27,125 bases of DNA from Virgibacillus_R byunsanensis (GTDB taxonomy: Bacteria > Bacillota > Bacilli > Bacillales > Amphibacillaceae), in the NCBI RefSeq assembly GCF_042675965.1, contig NZ_JBHTKJ010000048.1, positions 1-27,125 of the forward strand, read 5' to 3'. The notes below the pieces were generated by a model. That model worked only from the letters and a program-made list of their open reading frames with translations. It had not been told where the DNA came from and ran no database searches. The position numbers were made by a program, and so were the translations under genes. This document shows, one piece after another, positions 1-6,634 of the stretch; position 1 is the first letter of the stretch; each line of letters starts with the position of its first letter.

Positions 1-39
1 ACGATTACCCAAGAAGCCCCCACTTCAAACAACCCGTAA
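1..39 (+). CDS. tnpB: TnpB-type IS605 nuclease, last 12 codons only
   Basis: The frame starting at base 1 reads TITQEAPTSNNP and stops at TAA (37-39). An ending of the form I-T-Q-E-A-P-T-S is typical of TnpB proteins from IS200/IS605 and IS1341-type elements, the RNA-guided nucleases related to Cas12. The rest of the gene lies before the window, so no catalytic residue can be seen. The GC-rich hairpin that begins inside these codons and continues past the stop is the usual arrangement at the 3' end of tnpB, where the coding region overlaps its guide RNA. The identification rests on this short peptide plus the hairpin. Confidence 0.6.
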   Translation, partial: TITQEAPTSNNP

Positions 40-66
40 GGGTGGTAAGTGGTGGGAGTAGTTCAC
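16..66 (+). ncRNA. 3' end of TnpB guide RNA (omega RNA) and IS right end
   Basis: CCCCCACTT (18-26 region) pairs with AAGTGG-T-GGG (48-57 region), leaving one bulged T. Inside it, ACCC-GTAA-GGGT forms a second hairpin with a GNRA-type tetraloop. The segment ends GGGAGTAGTTCAC at about 66. From memory, this matches the conserved right ends of tnpB-carrying elements in Firmicutes. In that family the scaffold ends at the element boundary and the flanking host DNA serves as guide, so the guide would start near 67 (AGGCCTTCCTGTACC). The precise boundary is inferred. Confidence 0.55.
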
Positions 67-197
67 AGGCCTTCCTGTACCATAGACTTTACATATATCC
101 CTGATGCATCTTTTTCGTGTCTTACGAAAATACAACCCATTTTCCCCCTCGGGCCAGATCACTTTATAAAGCAAGCAAATCTGACCCTAACATATTG

Positions 198-1103
198 TTA
201 TTCCTTTGGTTGTAAATCCTCAATCGATTCAATGTCCATATAATCAGGAACAACCATACCAATTCTTGCACCTGTTAAGTTTTCCCCTAAATCAACCATG
301 TCTTCCTTCGTTTCTTCATAGAAAGAACCGTGTGTTACAGGTAACCATGGAGCAAGAGATGCATCACCTTCACCATTAGCTACTGATTGGAACATAACTG
401 CTGGGTCGACGGGTGTTAATGTTACCTTAAACCCTTGTTGTTCTAATACCGCCTTCATCACATGTCCAGAAGAACGTTCTGTATCCCACGGGGTCGATAC
501 TAATTCGATTGCTTTTCCATCTACCTTCTCTATGCCTTCTGTCCATTCATCAACGCTATCCTGATTCTCTTCTATCCAATTTTTTGCTGCTTCCTCAAAT
601 GAAACATCTTGTGCCTCAAGCATTACTGCTTCCATATCTTCTGGTTCCCAGTGGAATCGATCAAGAATTTTATATGCATTAGGCATGTCCTCTTCTAAAC
701 CTTTTCTTACTATTGTATTTATGTTCTCAACCCCACCAAATGTACCTTTTGGATCCTCTAGAAATTTTAAATCATAAGAAGCAAACTTCCAGTGTGGAGT
801 CCAACCTGTTACAATAATTGGTTCTTCGTTATCAATTGCCTCACCTAGCTCCGTTAGCATACCCGCAGTTGACCCTTCTAGAAGTTCCCAGCCTTCTAAG
901 TTTTCATATTCCTCTAAAGTGTTATTTGCAAGATCCATGGTTCCTGCTCCAGGCTCAATACCTGTAATCGTATAATCTAACGCTTCACTTAAATTAGCAG
1001 TCTCTTCTCCATTATCCTCTGCCTCTTCTCCATTACCACAGCCAGTTAACAGTAAAGAAAAAGATAAGTAAAGAGGTATACCAATTGATTTTAATTTTAT
1101 CAT
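198..1103 (-). CDS. opuAC: Glycine betaine-binding lipoprotein OpuAC
   Basis: This is the substrate-binding subunit of an OpuA-type ABC importer for glycine betaine, an osmoprotectant, anchored outside the membrane. The 301 residues begin with a lipoprotein signal whose lipobox LLTGC places the lipidated cysteine at C22. The two halves follow the B. subtilis OpuAC order (TGWTPHW near 99-105, STPWDTE near 203-209, APWLPVTH near 251-258). W101, W206 and W253 have the spacing of the Trp cage that binds the trimethylammonium group. The length matches the family (about 293). AGGAGG lies 8 bases before the ATG. In B. subtilis opuAC is the last gene of opuAA-opuAB-opuAC; here the upstream gene on this strand is a spoVR remnant, so the ATPase and permease are absent locally. 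It may be a displaced or orphan receptor. Confidence 0.93.
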   Translation of the reverse strand: MIKLKSIGIPLYLSFSLLLTGCGNGEEAEDNGEETANLSEALDYTITGIEPGAGTMDLANNTLEEYENLEGWELLEGSTAGMLTELGEAIDNEEPIIVTGWTPHWKFASYDLKFLEDPKGTFGGVENINTIVRKGLEEDMPNAYKILDRFHWEPEDMEAVMLEAQDVSFEEAAKNWIEENQDSVDEWTEGIEKVDGKAIELVSTPWDTERSSGHVMKAVLEQQGFKVTLTPVDPAVMFQSVANGEGDASLAPWLPVTHGSFYEETKEDMVDLGENLTGARIGMVVPDYMDIESIEDLQPKE

Positions 1104-1122
1104 TTTTTTCCTCCTTATAACT

Positions 1123-1150
1123 TTAGAAAACTTGGCCTTATCGCATACTT
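1123..1150. repeat. Fragment of dispersed TTAGAAAACTTGGC repeat
   Basis: TTAGAAAACTTGGCCTTATCGCATACTT shares its first half with segments near 11096, 15869 and 27009. Here it forms part of the leader just upstream of opuAC. Only the left part of the repeat is present. Confidence 0.5.
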
Positions 1151-1180
1151 AAAAAGGACTATGCATTTTAGCATGTCCTT
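1151..1180 (-). terminator. Terminator-like hairpin in the opuAC leader
   Basis: AAGGAC-t-ATGC (1154-1164) pairs with GCAT-GTCCTT (1171-1180) around a 6-base loop. On the minus strand the hairpin is followed by TTTTT and lies about 50 bases before the opuAC start. It could end a lost upstream gene or act as an attenuator in the opuAC leader. No promoter was placed with confidence. Confidence 0.45.
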
Positions 1181-1605
1181 AATTCTTCCTTCTTAGTTTA
1201 AACATAACTAATAAATTAATAACTTTTTGAAAGCACTTTTAAAATAATACAATAGATATGGTTTCCAGTAAAACTGGATAAAACTTCGTATTATAGAATT
1301 TAAGATAGTACTCAATCCCTAATCACACTAAATATTCATTGATTTATTAATGGTAACACTTAAATGGATCAATATCAGATATGGATTATCTAGTAGTAGG
1401 AAAGTCTTTTGAATAATGTATTTTAGGGTGACATCTGAAATTGCCTATAAACATATATACACAACACCCATGTATAAATAATAAACAAGATGACTGGTAA
1501 TGGTATCCGTATCATGTTTCCCCCCAATAATAATTATTTAATTACTCATATGCAAAGGGACAAGATAACATTCAAACAGAATGTTAATGATAAAAAGATT
1601 AAATT
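1181..1605. other. Non-coding stretch, nothing identified
   Basis: AT-rich sequence between the opuAC leader and the duplicated spoVR terminator. The open frames that touch it lack a ribosome-binding site and recognisable composition. Nothing further can be supported; an opuAC promoter presumably lies here. Confidence 0.5.
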
Positions 1606-1611
1606 TAATCC

Positions 1612-1655
1612 AAAAAACAAGAGCAGGAATATCAATCATTCCCTGCTCTTGTTTT
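1612..1655 (-). terminator. Rho-independent terminator of the spoVR remnant
   Basis: AAAACAAGAGCAGG (1614-1627) pairs perfectly with CCTGCTCTTGTTTT (1642-1655), giving a 14-bp stem. Read on the minus strand it ends in a run of six T. An almost identical hairpin follows the intact spoVR at 3121-3162, so the terminator was duplicated with the gene end. Confidence 0.85.
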
Positions 1656-1662
1656 CTGGTAA

Positions 1663-2245
1663 TCACAAGTGCCTTCTATGCACCTTTTTTCCATTATACG
1701 CGTACACTACCTGCTTCTCTTCCACATAAGTTTCCATGTGCACCGTTCGTCCCCACAGTTGATAAATATAGGGGAGCACATTTTCCAAATACTTTAGATC
1801 AAGCTCAATTCCTTCATAACCATGCACTAAATAAAGTTCTCCATTACGTAAATAATCACCGTTCTCTACCGTTATATATGGAAAACCTCCATTCACCCGC
1901 ATTGATATAAGCTGATCTCTCACATTTTCGTAATCTTTATCCGTTATAAGATAATCTCTGCCCTTTTTTTCAAATAAATACATATCTTCCTGAAATACCA
2001 ACTCTTTGGTTAAATAGTTTCTAATAAAAGAAATGTCTGACTCCACTTCTCTTACTTCGAATATTTTTTCCCTGCCCGTATTTGGCTCGACACCTAACTC
2101 CTTCATGCCATCTGTAGGATTATTGTAACGCTCCTCTATGTCTTCAAATATTTTCAAACCGAGATAGTAAGGGTTAATTTGCTATTTGGAAGGTTGCACT
2201 ACAGAAGCCCAGCCTTCGTTTCGTATTGGCGTTTTCCCATAAAAA
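1663..2245 (-). pseudogene. spoVR: 3'-terminal remnant of a duplicated spoVR
   Basis: Bases 1663-2157 encode 164 residues that differ from the C-terminus of the full-length SpoVR (3171-4580) at only a few positions (for example D to G, M to I, D to E). Continuing upstream, the homologous reading is NEGWAS-VVQPSK-stop-QINPYYLGLK. The intact CAA (Gln) is TAG here, and 26 codons (78 bases) found in the full copy between WAS and VVQPSK are missing. Homology ends near 2245, so about 60% of the protein is absent. Translation from the internal Met at 2157 is formally open but has no convincing ribosome-binding site. I read it as dead duplicated DNA, not a functional short gene. Confidence 0.88.
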
Positions 2246-2270
2246 ATAGACCTAATTTTTTTAGATCTAT
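2241..2270 (-). terminator. Terminator of the toxin-antitoxin operon
   Basis: ATAGACCTAA (2246-2255) pairs with TTAGATCTAT (2261-2270) around a 5-base loop, with one mismatch. On the minus strand it follows the toxin stop directly and ends in T6. Confidence 0.7.
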
Positions 2271-2272
2271 AG

Positions 2273-2536
2273 TTACTTGTACACATCGCCGCGGTTATCT
2301 ATAGTCAGAATATAAATCATTCCTTCATTTTGATTAACTTCAAATATCACCCTATAAGTTCCAACTCTCAGTCTTAATTGATTATTTCTACCTCTTAATG
2401 GTTTTATATCACCAATTGGTGGTCTTATCGTTAACCCACTTAATGCTGTTCCTATCCTTTCCTGAATAGCTTTCTCCTGTTTCTTCAAAAACTTAATGGA
2501 TTCACGACTTAATGTCAATTGATAGGTTAAGCTCAA
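2273..2536 (-). CDS. RelE/ParE-family toxin
   Basis: This small basic protein of the RelE/ParE fold (about 88 residues) is the toxin of a type II pair; RelE-type members cleave mRNA in the ribosome. Typical elements visible are the helical start S-R-E-S-I-K-F-L-K-K-Q, the strand R-L-R-V-G-T-Y-R-V-I-F-E-V and the end D-N-R-G-D-V-Y-K, which retains the conserved Arg and Tyr near the C-terminus. The start chosen is TTG at 2536, nine bases after GGGAGG, giving MSLTYQLTLS. ATG codons at 2545 and 2560 are open but lie too close to, or upstream of, that site. The frame overlaps the end of the antitoxin gene by 35 bases, which implies coupled translation. Confidence 0.85.
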   Translation of the reverse strand: MSLTYQLTLSRESIKFLKKQEKAIQERIGTALSGLTIRPPIGDIKPLRGRNNQLRLRVGTYRVIFEVNQNEGMIYILTIDNRGDVYK

Positions 2537-2756
2537 CGCTTGCATCCTCCCATGATACAAACTCTGAGTTATTCTTTAGTTGATTTTCTTCTTCTTCACT
2601 TAAAGGAAATTCATCCGGTTCAAAGTTCATGATGTCATCCCAGTCAGGGCGTGAATGACTCAAGTGTAAAAACTTTATATAATCAAACGCTGACTTTTTT
2701 GCATCTTCTGGAAGACTTTTTAACATTTTGTATAACTCTTCATTACTAATAGCCAT
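2502..2756 (-). CDS. Antitoxin partner of the RelE-type toxin
   Basis: An 84-residue acidic protein with AAAGGAGAT seven bases before its ATG. The N-terminal part (E-E-L-Y-K-M-L-K-S-L-P-E-D-A, then A-F-D-Y-I-K-F-L) resembles the short helical domain of DUF2281/VapB-like antitoxins. The acidic second half (D-D-I-M-N-F-E-P-D-E-F-P-L-S-E-E-E-E) would suit a toxin-wrapping tail. It precedes and overlaps the toxin gene, the normal order for such pairs. No DNA-binding domain is obvious, so autoregulation is uncertain. The family name is from memory; the antitoxin role follows mainly from position. Confidence 0.8.
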   Translation of the reverse strand: MAISNEELYKMLKSLPEDAKKSAFDYIKFLHLSHSRPDWDDIMNFEPDEFPLSEEEENQLKNNSEFVSWEDASVELNLSIDIKS

Positions 2757-2925
2757 TGTTAAATCTCCTTTCCAGTTATAGATATACTTATTATATTACT
2801 CATGAGTTATTATAACAACTTCCAAATCGCTCATTTGTTGTTAATGTATACATTTATCAGAATAATCAACATATCCCGTTTAAATATTAAGTTAGATGCC
2901 TTGATTAATAGTGAGGTGAAAAAAC

Positions 2926-3072
2926 ATGGAAATTATATTGACAATACAGTTCCTGATTATAGGTGGTTTACTATGATATATAAAGAAAAGAAATGATCAT
3001 AAGTTATCTTTAATTGCTCGAAAAATTGAATATAGTTCGATTTTGAAGAAGAGTCAATGGCAATGGGATTAG
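2926..3072 (+). pseudogene. Small membrane-protein gene interrupted by an in-frame TGA
   Basis: GAGGTG lies seven bases before an ATG that opens a frame reading MEIILTIQFLIIGGLL, then TGA (2974-2976), then YIKKRNDHKLSLIARKIE and on to TAG (3070-3072). A hydrophobic segment followed at once by a basic cytoplasmic-type stretch looks like one single-pass membrane protein of 48 residues in which a Trp codon (TGG) has become TGA. As it stands only a 16-residue peptide would be made. I do not recognise the family. A functional hydrophobic micropeptide cannot be excluded. Confidence 0.45.
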
Positions 3073-3120
3073 CTTCTTATTTTAATTACCGGAATCAAGG
3101 AATGAAGATAATTTAATCCA

Positions 3121-3162
3121 AAAAACAAGAGCAGGAATATCAATCATTACCTGCTCTTGTTT
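3121..3162 (-). terminator. spoVR terminator
   Basis: AAACAAGAGCAGG (3123-3135) pairs with CCTGCTCTTGTTT (3150-3162). On the minus strand the stem runs into a T-rich tract directly after the spoVR stop. It is the parent or sibling of the hairpin at 1612-1655. Confidence 0.85.
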
Positions 3163-3170
3163 ACTGGTAA

Positions 3171-4580
3171 TCACAAATGCCTTCTATGCACCTTCTTCCC
3201 GTTATACGCATACACTACCTGTTTATCTTCTACATATGTTTCCATGTGCACCGTTCGTCCCCACAGTTGATAAATATAGGGGAGCACATTTTCCAAATAC
3301 TTTAGATCAAGCTCAATTCCTTCATAACCATGCACTAAATAAAGTTCTCCATTACGTAAATAATCACCGTTCTCTACCGTTATATATGGAAAACCTCCAT
3401 TCACCCGCATTGATATAAGCTGATCTCTCACGTTTTCGTAATCTTTATCCGTTATAAGATAATCTCTGCCTTTTTTTTCAAATAAATACATATCTTCCTG
3501 AAATACTAACTCTTTGGTTAAATAGTTTCTAATAAAAGAAATGTCTGACTCCACTTCTCTTACTTCGAACATTTTTTCCCTGCCCGTATTTGGCTCGACA
3601 CCTAACTCCTTCATGTCATCTGTAGGATTATTGTAACGCTCCTCTATGTCTTCAAATATTTTCAAACCGAGATAGTAAGGGTTAATTTGTTGTTTGGAAG
3701 GTTGCACTACACTAGCGTTCAATGAAGCAAATTCAATAGCCTCACTTGATGTTAAGTCCAGTTCCCTTAAGATTCGTTGGTGCCAATACGAAGCCCAGCC
3801 TTCATTCATGATTTTCGTTTCAAGCTGTGGCCAGAAATATTGCATTTCCTCTCGCATCATCGTTAAAATATCACACTGCCAATCTTCTAACTCACGACTG
3901 TATTCTTCAATAAACAGTAGTATATCTTTCTCTGGATTCGGTGGGAATTTTTTCTTCCTCTTACCTGTTTCTTTCTTTTTCTTAGTTTCTTTTTGATCCA
4001 ATTTCCATAAATCATCATATGGTGTTACTCGTTCGGTTTGTTCGTCGTTATCTGATTCTGTTTCGTAGTCGGGTAGTTTTGGTCTGACCAGGGATGGGTC
4101 AATATGTTCCTGAATAGATAAAACTGCATCCAGAAATCGTTCAACTTCATCCTTTCCGTGAATCATTTCGTAGTTGGCAATACGTTCTGCAGTTGCCGTC
4201 ATGCTTTCTACCATATCTCTTCTTGTGTTTGAAAAACGTGCGTTATTTTTAAAGAAATCGCAGTGCGCAAGTACATGAGCAATAATCAGTTTGTTTTGAA
4301 TAAGACTGTTTGTGTCCAATAAAAATGCATAACAGGGGTTTGAGTTAATGACCAGTTCGTATATTTGACTTAAACCAAGGTCATAGTGCAACTTCATTTT
4401 ATGAAATTGCTTTCCAAAACTCCAATGACTAAACCGTGTTGGCATTCCATAAGCCCCGAATGTATAAATAATATCAGCAGGACAAATTTCGTAACGCATC
4501 GGGTAATAATCAAGACCAAATCCAGAGGCAATTTCTGTAATTTCATTTATCGCTCTATCCAGTGCCTTTGCATCCGTCAA
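3171..4580 (-). CDS. spoVR: Stage V sporulation protein R
   Basis: SpoVR/YcgB-family protein of 469 residues, against 468 in B. subtilis, so full length. In Bacillus it is needed for normal spore cortex formation; in many bacteria it is genetically linked to a PrkA/YeaG AAA+ protein and a YhbH/YeaH protein, both also in this window. Family-typical stretches include R-I-A-N-Y-E, the N-E-G-W-A-S-Y-W-H region and Y-L-G-L-K-I-F-E-D-I near the C-terminal third. A low-complexity Lys-rich linker lies around residues 196-212. The start is TTG at 4580 with GGAGGG seven bases upstream. A sigma-E-like promoter precedes it. Its last ~165 codons are duplicated downstream as a pseudogene. Confidence 0.95.
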   Translation of the reverse strand: MTDAKALDRAINEITEIASGFGLDYYPMRYEICPADIIYTFGAYGMPTRFSHWSFGKQFHKMKLHYDLGLSQIYELVINSNPCYAFLLDTNSLIQNKLIIAHVLAHCDFFKNNARFSNTRRDMVESMTATAERIANYEMIHGKDEVERFLDAVLSIQEHIDPSLVRPKLPDYETESDNDEQTERVTPYDDLWKLDQKETKKKKETGKRKKKFPPNPEKDILLFIEEYSRELEDWQCDILTMMREEMQYFWPQLETKIMNEGWASYWHQRILRELDLTSSEAIEFASLNASVVQPSKQQINPYYLGLKIFEDIEERYNNPTDDMKELGVEPNTGREKMFEVREVESDISFIRNYLTKELVFQEDMYLFEKKGRDYLITDKDYENVRDQLISMRVNGGFPYITVENGDYLRNGELYLVHGYEGIELDLKYLENVLPYIYQLWGRTVHMETYVEDKQVVYAYNGKKVHRRHL

Positions 4581-4607
4581 TATGATCCCTCCATCTGTAC
4601 TTTTTAT

Positions 4608-4635
4608 AGTTTATGATGTGATAGGGGAATGATGA
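4608..4635 (-). promoter_or_regulatory. Sigma-E-like promoter of spoVR
   Basis: On the minus strand TCATCAT (4635-4629), 13 bases, then CATAAACT (4615-4608). This approximates the mother-cell sigma-E consensus (-35 ATATT type, -10 CATACANT) and lies about 28 bases before the TTG start. spoVR of B. subtilis is known to be sigma-E dependent. The match was made by eye. Confidence 0.5.
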
Positions 4636-4671
4636 ACAGTAAAATGTGTTTAAAGAATACATATGTAACAA

Positions 4672-4701
4672 TTTTCAATCCATTCATAATTGGTATATAA
4701 T
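4672..4701 (+). promoter_or_regulatory. Sigma-A promoter for the GGDEF-EAL gene
   Basis: TTTTCA (4672-4677), 18 bases, then a perfect TATAAT (4696-4701), about 45 bases before the ATG at 4748. The -35 matches four of six consensus bases. Confidence 0.5.
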
Positions 4702-4747
4702 TAACATATCCATTACGTTTCTCAATACTTATCAAAGGGAGAAGAGT

Positions 4748-6583
4748 ATGCAATACACTTGGAGGTTTATCTGTACGTCTATTTTACTAGTTTCAAATTT
4801 GATTTCGCTTTCTTATGTAGATTCAGATACGATTACAACAATACATATTACCTCATTTATTCTTAATCTACTCATAGGTTGGATAGTTGGGACACAGATT
4901 GATAAATATCTCTATTCCAAAAAAGAACTTGGTACAGCAAATAATGCACTAGCAAATTACTCTTACGCCTTGGATTCAGCGGCAGATGCAATTTGTATTA
5001 TCAATGAAAAAGGGGAAATAGAATTTGCTAATGATGCACTTACAAAACTCTATGGCTATAATCATAAAGAGATATTATCATTAAATTGGGGGAATCTTTT
5101 ATCAAAGGAATCCACCGTTCATTTACTTAAACCTATGATTTCTGATGTAAAAGAGCATGGTCAATCAAGAGAAGAGGTAATCGGCGTTAGACATGATGGA
5201 GAAACATTCACTCAAGAAATTACTTTATCCCAAATCAAAGAAAACAATAAAATGATATGCGTATGTCGAGATATTACAAAACAAAAACAATATGAAGAGT
5301 ACATGACATATATATCTGAGCAAAATGAATTAACAAAAATGCCTAATCGTCGTCGTTTACATAAAGATCTTGAGGGTTTTAAGCAAAAACTAAATGACTT
5401 ATCTATACTATTTATTGATCTAGACAGGTTTAAAATTACGAATGACACTCTTGGCCATGATATTGGGGATGAATTATTAAAAAGTGTCGCTAAGAATTTG
5501 TCGTTCTTTAAAAATGATGATATTAATGTTTACCACTTAGGTGGAGATGAATTTATCGTATTGATTGGAACATCAGATAATGAATACATTCATAGTATCG
5601 TAAATTCAATATCTGAATCATTGCATAAGCCTTTCTATATTAACGGGAATGAAATCACCATAACGTCCAGTATCGGGGTAAGTATCTTTCCAACACATAC
5701 CGATAATATGGATAAGTTATTAAATTTTGCCGACACTGCTATGTATTATGCTAAATTAGATGGTAAAAACACTTATAAATTTTTTAATGATGACCTTAGG
5801 TTACAACTAAATAGGAGAGCAATAATCGAGACTGAATTAAGAAAGTCTATTAGAAATGAAGAATTATTCATCTGTTACCAACCTAAATGTGCATTAAGAA
5901 ATCAAAACTTAGTTGGCTTGGAAGCATTAATTCGTTGGAAAAACCCACGCTTAGGTACCGTTTCACCTATGGAGTTTATTCCGATTGCTGAGGACATTGG
6001 TTTAATAAACGACATTGGAAACTGGGTCATCAAAGAAGTCCTTACAATGATGAATATATGGCAAAAGAGCGGTTATCCCTTAGTAAAGGTTTCTGTTAAT
6101 GTTTCTCAAAAACAGTTTCGTGACGGTATGTTAGTGAGTTATATCGAATCATGTTTGAACACATTTAATATAGATGCACAATACCTAGAAGTTGAAATAA
6201 CTGAAAGTGTAATAGAAGACTTTGAATTGGTTACGCCACAATTAAATCGACTGAAGGAAATAGGTGTTGGGATTGCTATTGATGATTTTGGTACGGGTTA
6301 CTCATCACTTTCACTAATAAAAAATTTACCAATTGATACGATAAAAATAGATCAATCATTCTTACGTGATTCTTTAAATGAAAAAGATATTTCAATAGTA
6401 GAGGCAATACTTAAGATAGGTCATACACTTAATCTAGATATTGTCGCGGAAGGAGTAGAAACAGAAGAGCACCTTCATATTCTGGTACAGTTAAATTGCC
6501 CTTATGGTCAAGGCTATTTCTTTAGTAAACCATTAGTCACTTCTGAGCTAGAAGATAAATTCTTAAACTTAAGTTATACATAA
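4748..6583 (+). CDS. Membrane PAS-GGDEF-EAL cyclic-di-GMP protein
   Basis: A 611-residue signalling protein. Two hydrophobic helices (about 6-23 and 34-52) anchor it. They are followed by a PAS domain (about 75-185; D-A-I-C-I-I-N-E-K-G-E-I-E-F-A-N), a diguanylate cyclase domain with intact GGDEF at 265-269, and a phosphodiesterase domain starting near 355 with EAL at 392-394. The EAL domain keeps the metal and substrate residues (V-N-V-S, E-I-T-E-S, D-D-F-G-T-G-Y, K-I-D-Q-S-F, A-E-G-V-E-T, G-Q-G-Y). The RxxD inhibitory site before GGDEF is missing (K-N-D-D-I-N-V-Y-H-L). Both catalytic activities look possible. The start at 4748 follows GGGAGA; an upstream in-frame ATG at 4646 lies before the promoter. 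It is divergent from spoVR and has its own promoter. Confidence 0.93.
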   Translation: MQYTWRFICTSILLVSNLISLSYVDSDTITTIHITSFILNLLIGWIVGTQIDKYLYSKKELGTANNALANYSYALDSAADAICIINEKGEIEFANDALTKLYGYNHKEILSLNWGNLLSKESTVHLLKPMISDVKEHGQSREEVIGVRHDGETFTQEITLSQIKENNKMICVCRDITKQKQYEEYMTYISEQNELTKMPNRRRLHKDLEGFKQKLNDLSILFIDLDRFKITNDTLGHDIGDELLKSVAKNLSFFKNDDINVYHLGGDEFIVLIGTSDNEYIHSIVNSISESLHKPFYINGNEITITSSIGVSIFPTHTDNMDKLLNFADTAMYYAKLDGKNTYKFFNDDLRLQLNRRAIIETELRKSIRNEELFICYQPKCALRNQNLVGLEALIRWKNPRLGTVSPMEFIPIAEDIGLINDIGNWVIKEVLTMMNIWQKSGYPLVKVSVNVSQKQFRDGMLVSYIESCLNTFNIDAQYLEVEITESVIEDFELVTPQLNRLKEIGVGIAIDDFGTGYSSLSLIKNLPIDTIKIDQSFLRDSLNEKDISIVEAILKIGHTLNLDIVAEGVETEEHLHILVQLNCPYGQGYFFSKPLVTSELEDKFLNLSYT

Positions 6584-6618
6584 AACAGACGAGGGTTATC
6601 CGCCTTCGTCTGTTTTAT
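6580..6618. terminator. Bidirectional terminator between converging genes
   Basis: ATAAAACAGACGAGG pairs with CCTTCGTCTGTTTTAT with one bulged base. A-runs and T-runs on both sides suit termination of the GGDEF-EAL gene and of trhP2. Confidence 0.85.
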
Positions 6619-6634
6619 ATTGATTAATTAATTC

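Noticed and set aside
112..130. TTTTCGT/ACGAAAA hairpin as the opuAC terminator
   Set aside because: No T-run follows on the minus strand, so termination is not supported.
1100..1172. An 18-codon leader peptide frame (MLKCIVLFKYAIRPSF) before opuAC
   Set aside because: It runs through the hairpin and the repeat, with only a weak ribosome site. Nothing suggests regulatory codons.
1490..1910. Two plus-strand open frames over the spoVR remnant and its terminator
   Set aside because: They are the opposite strand of the SpoVR homology, lack ribosome sites, and one recurs identically opposite the intact gene.
2802..2996. A 64-codon plus-strand frame beside the TA pair
   Set aside because: No ribosome site. 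A better-supported frame in another phase (2926) overlaps it.
4646..4747. Upstream start for the GGDEF-EAL protein
   Set aside because: It would begin before the predicted TATAAT box, and the ATG at 4748 has a proper ribosome site and leads straight into the membrane helices.
4701..4747. Cyclic-di-GMP riboswitch in the GGDEF-EAL leader
   Set aside because: The leader is only about 45 bases, too short for any known c-di-GMP aptamer.
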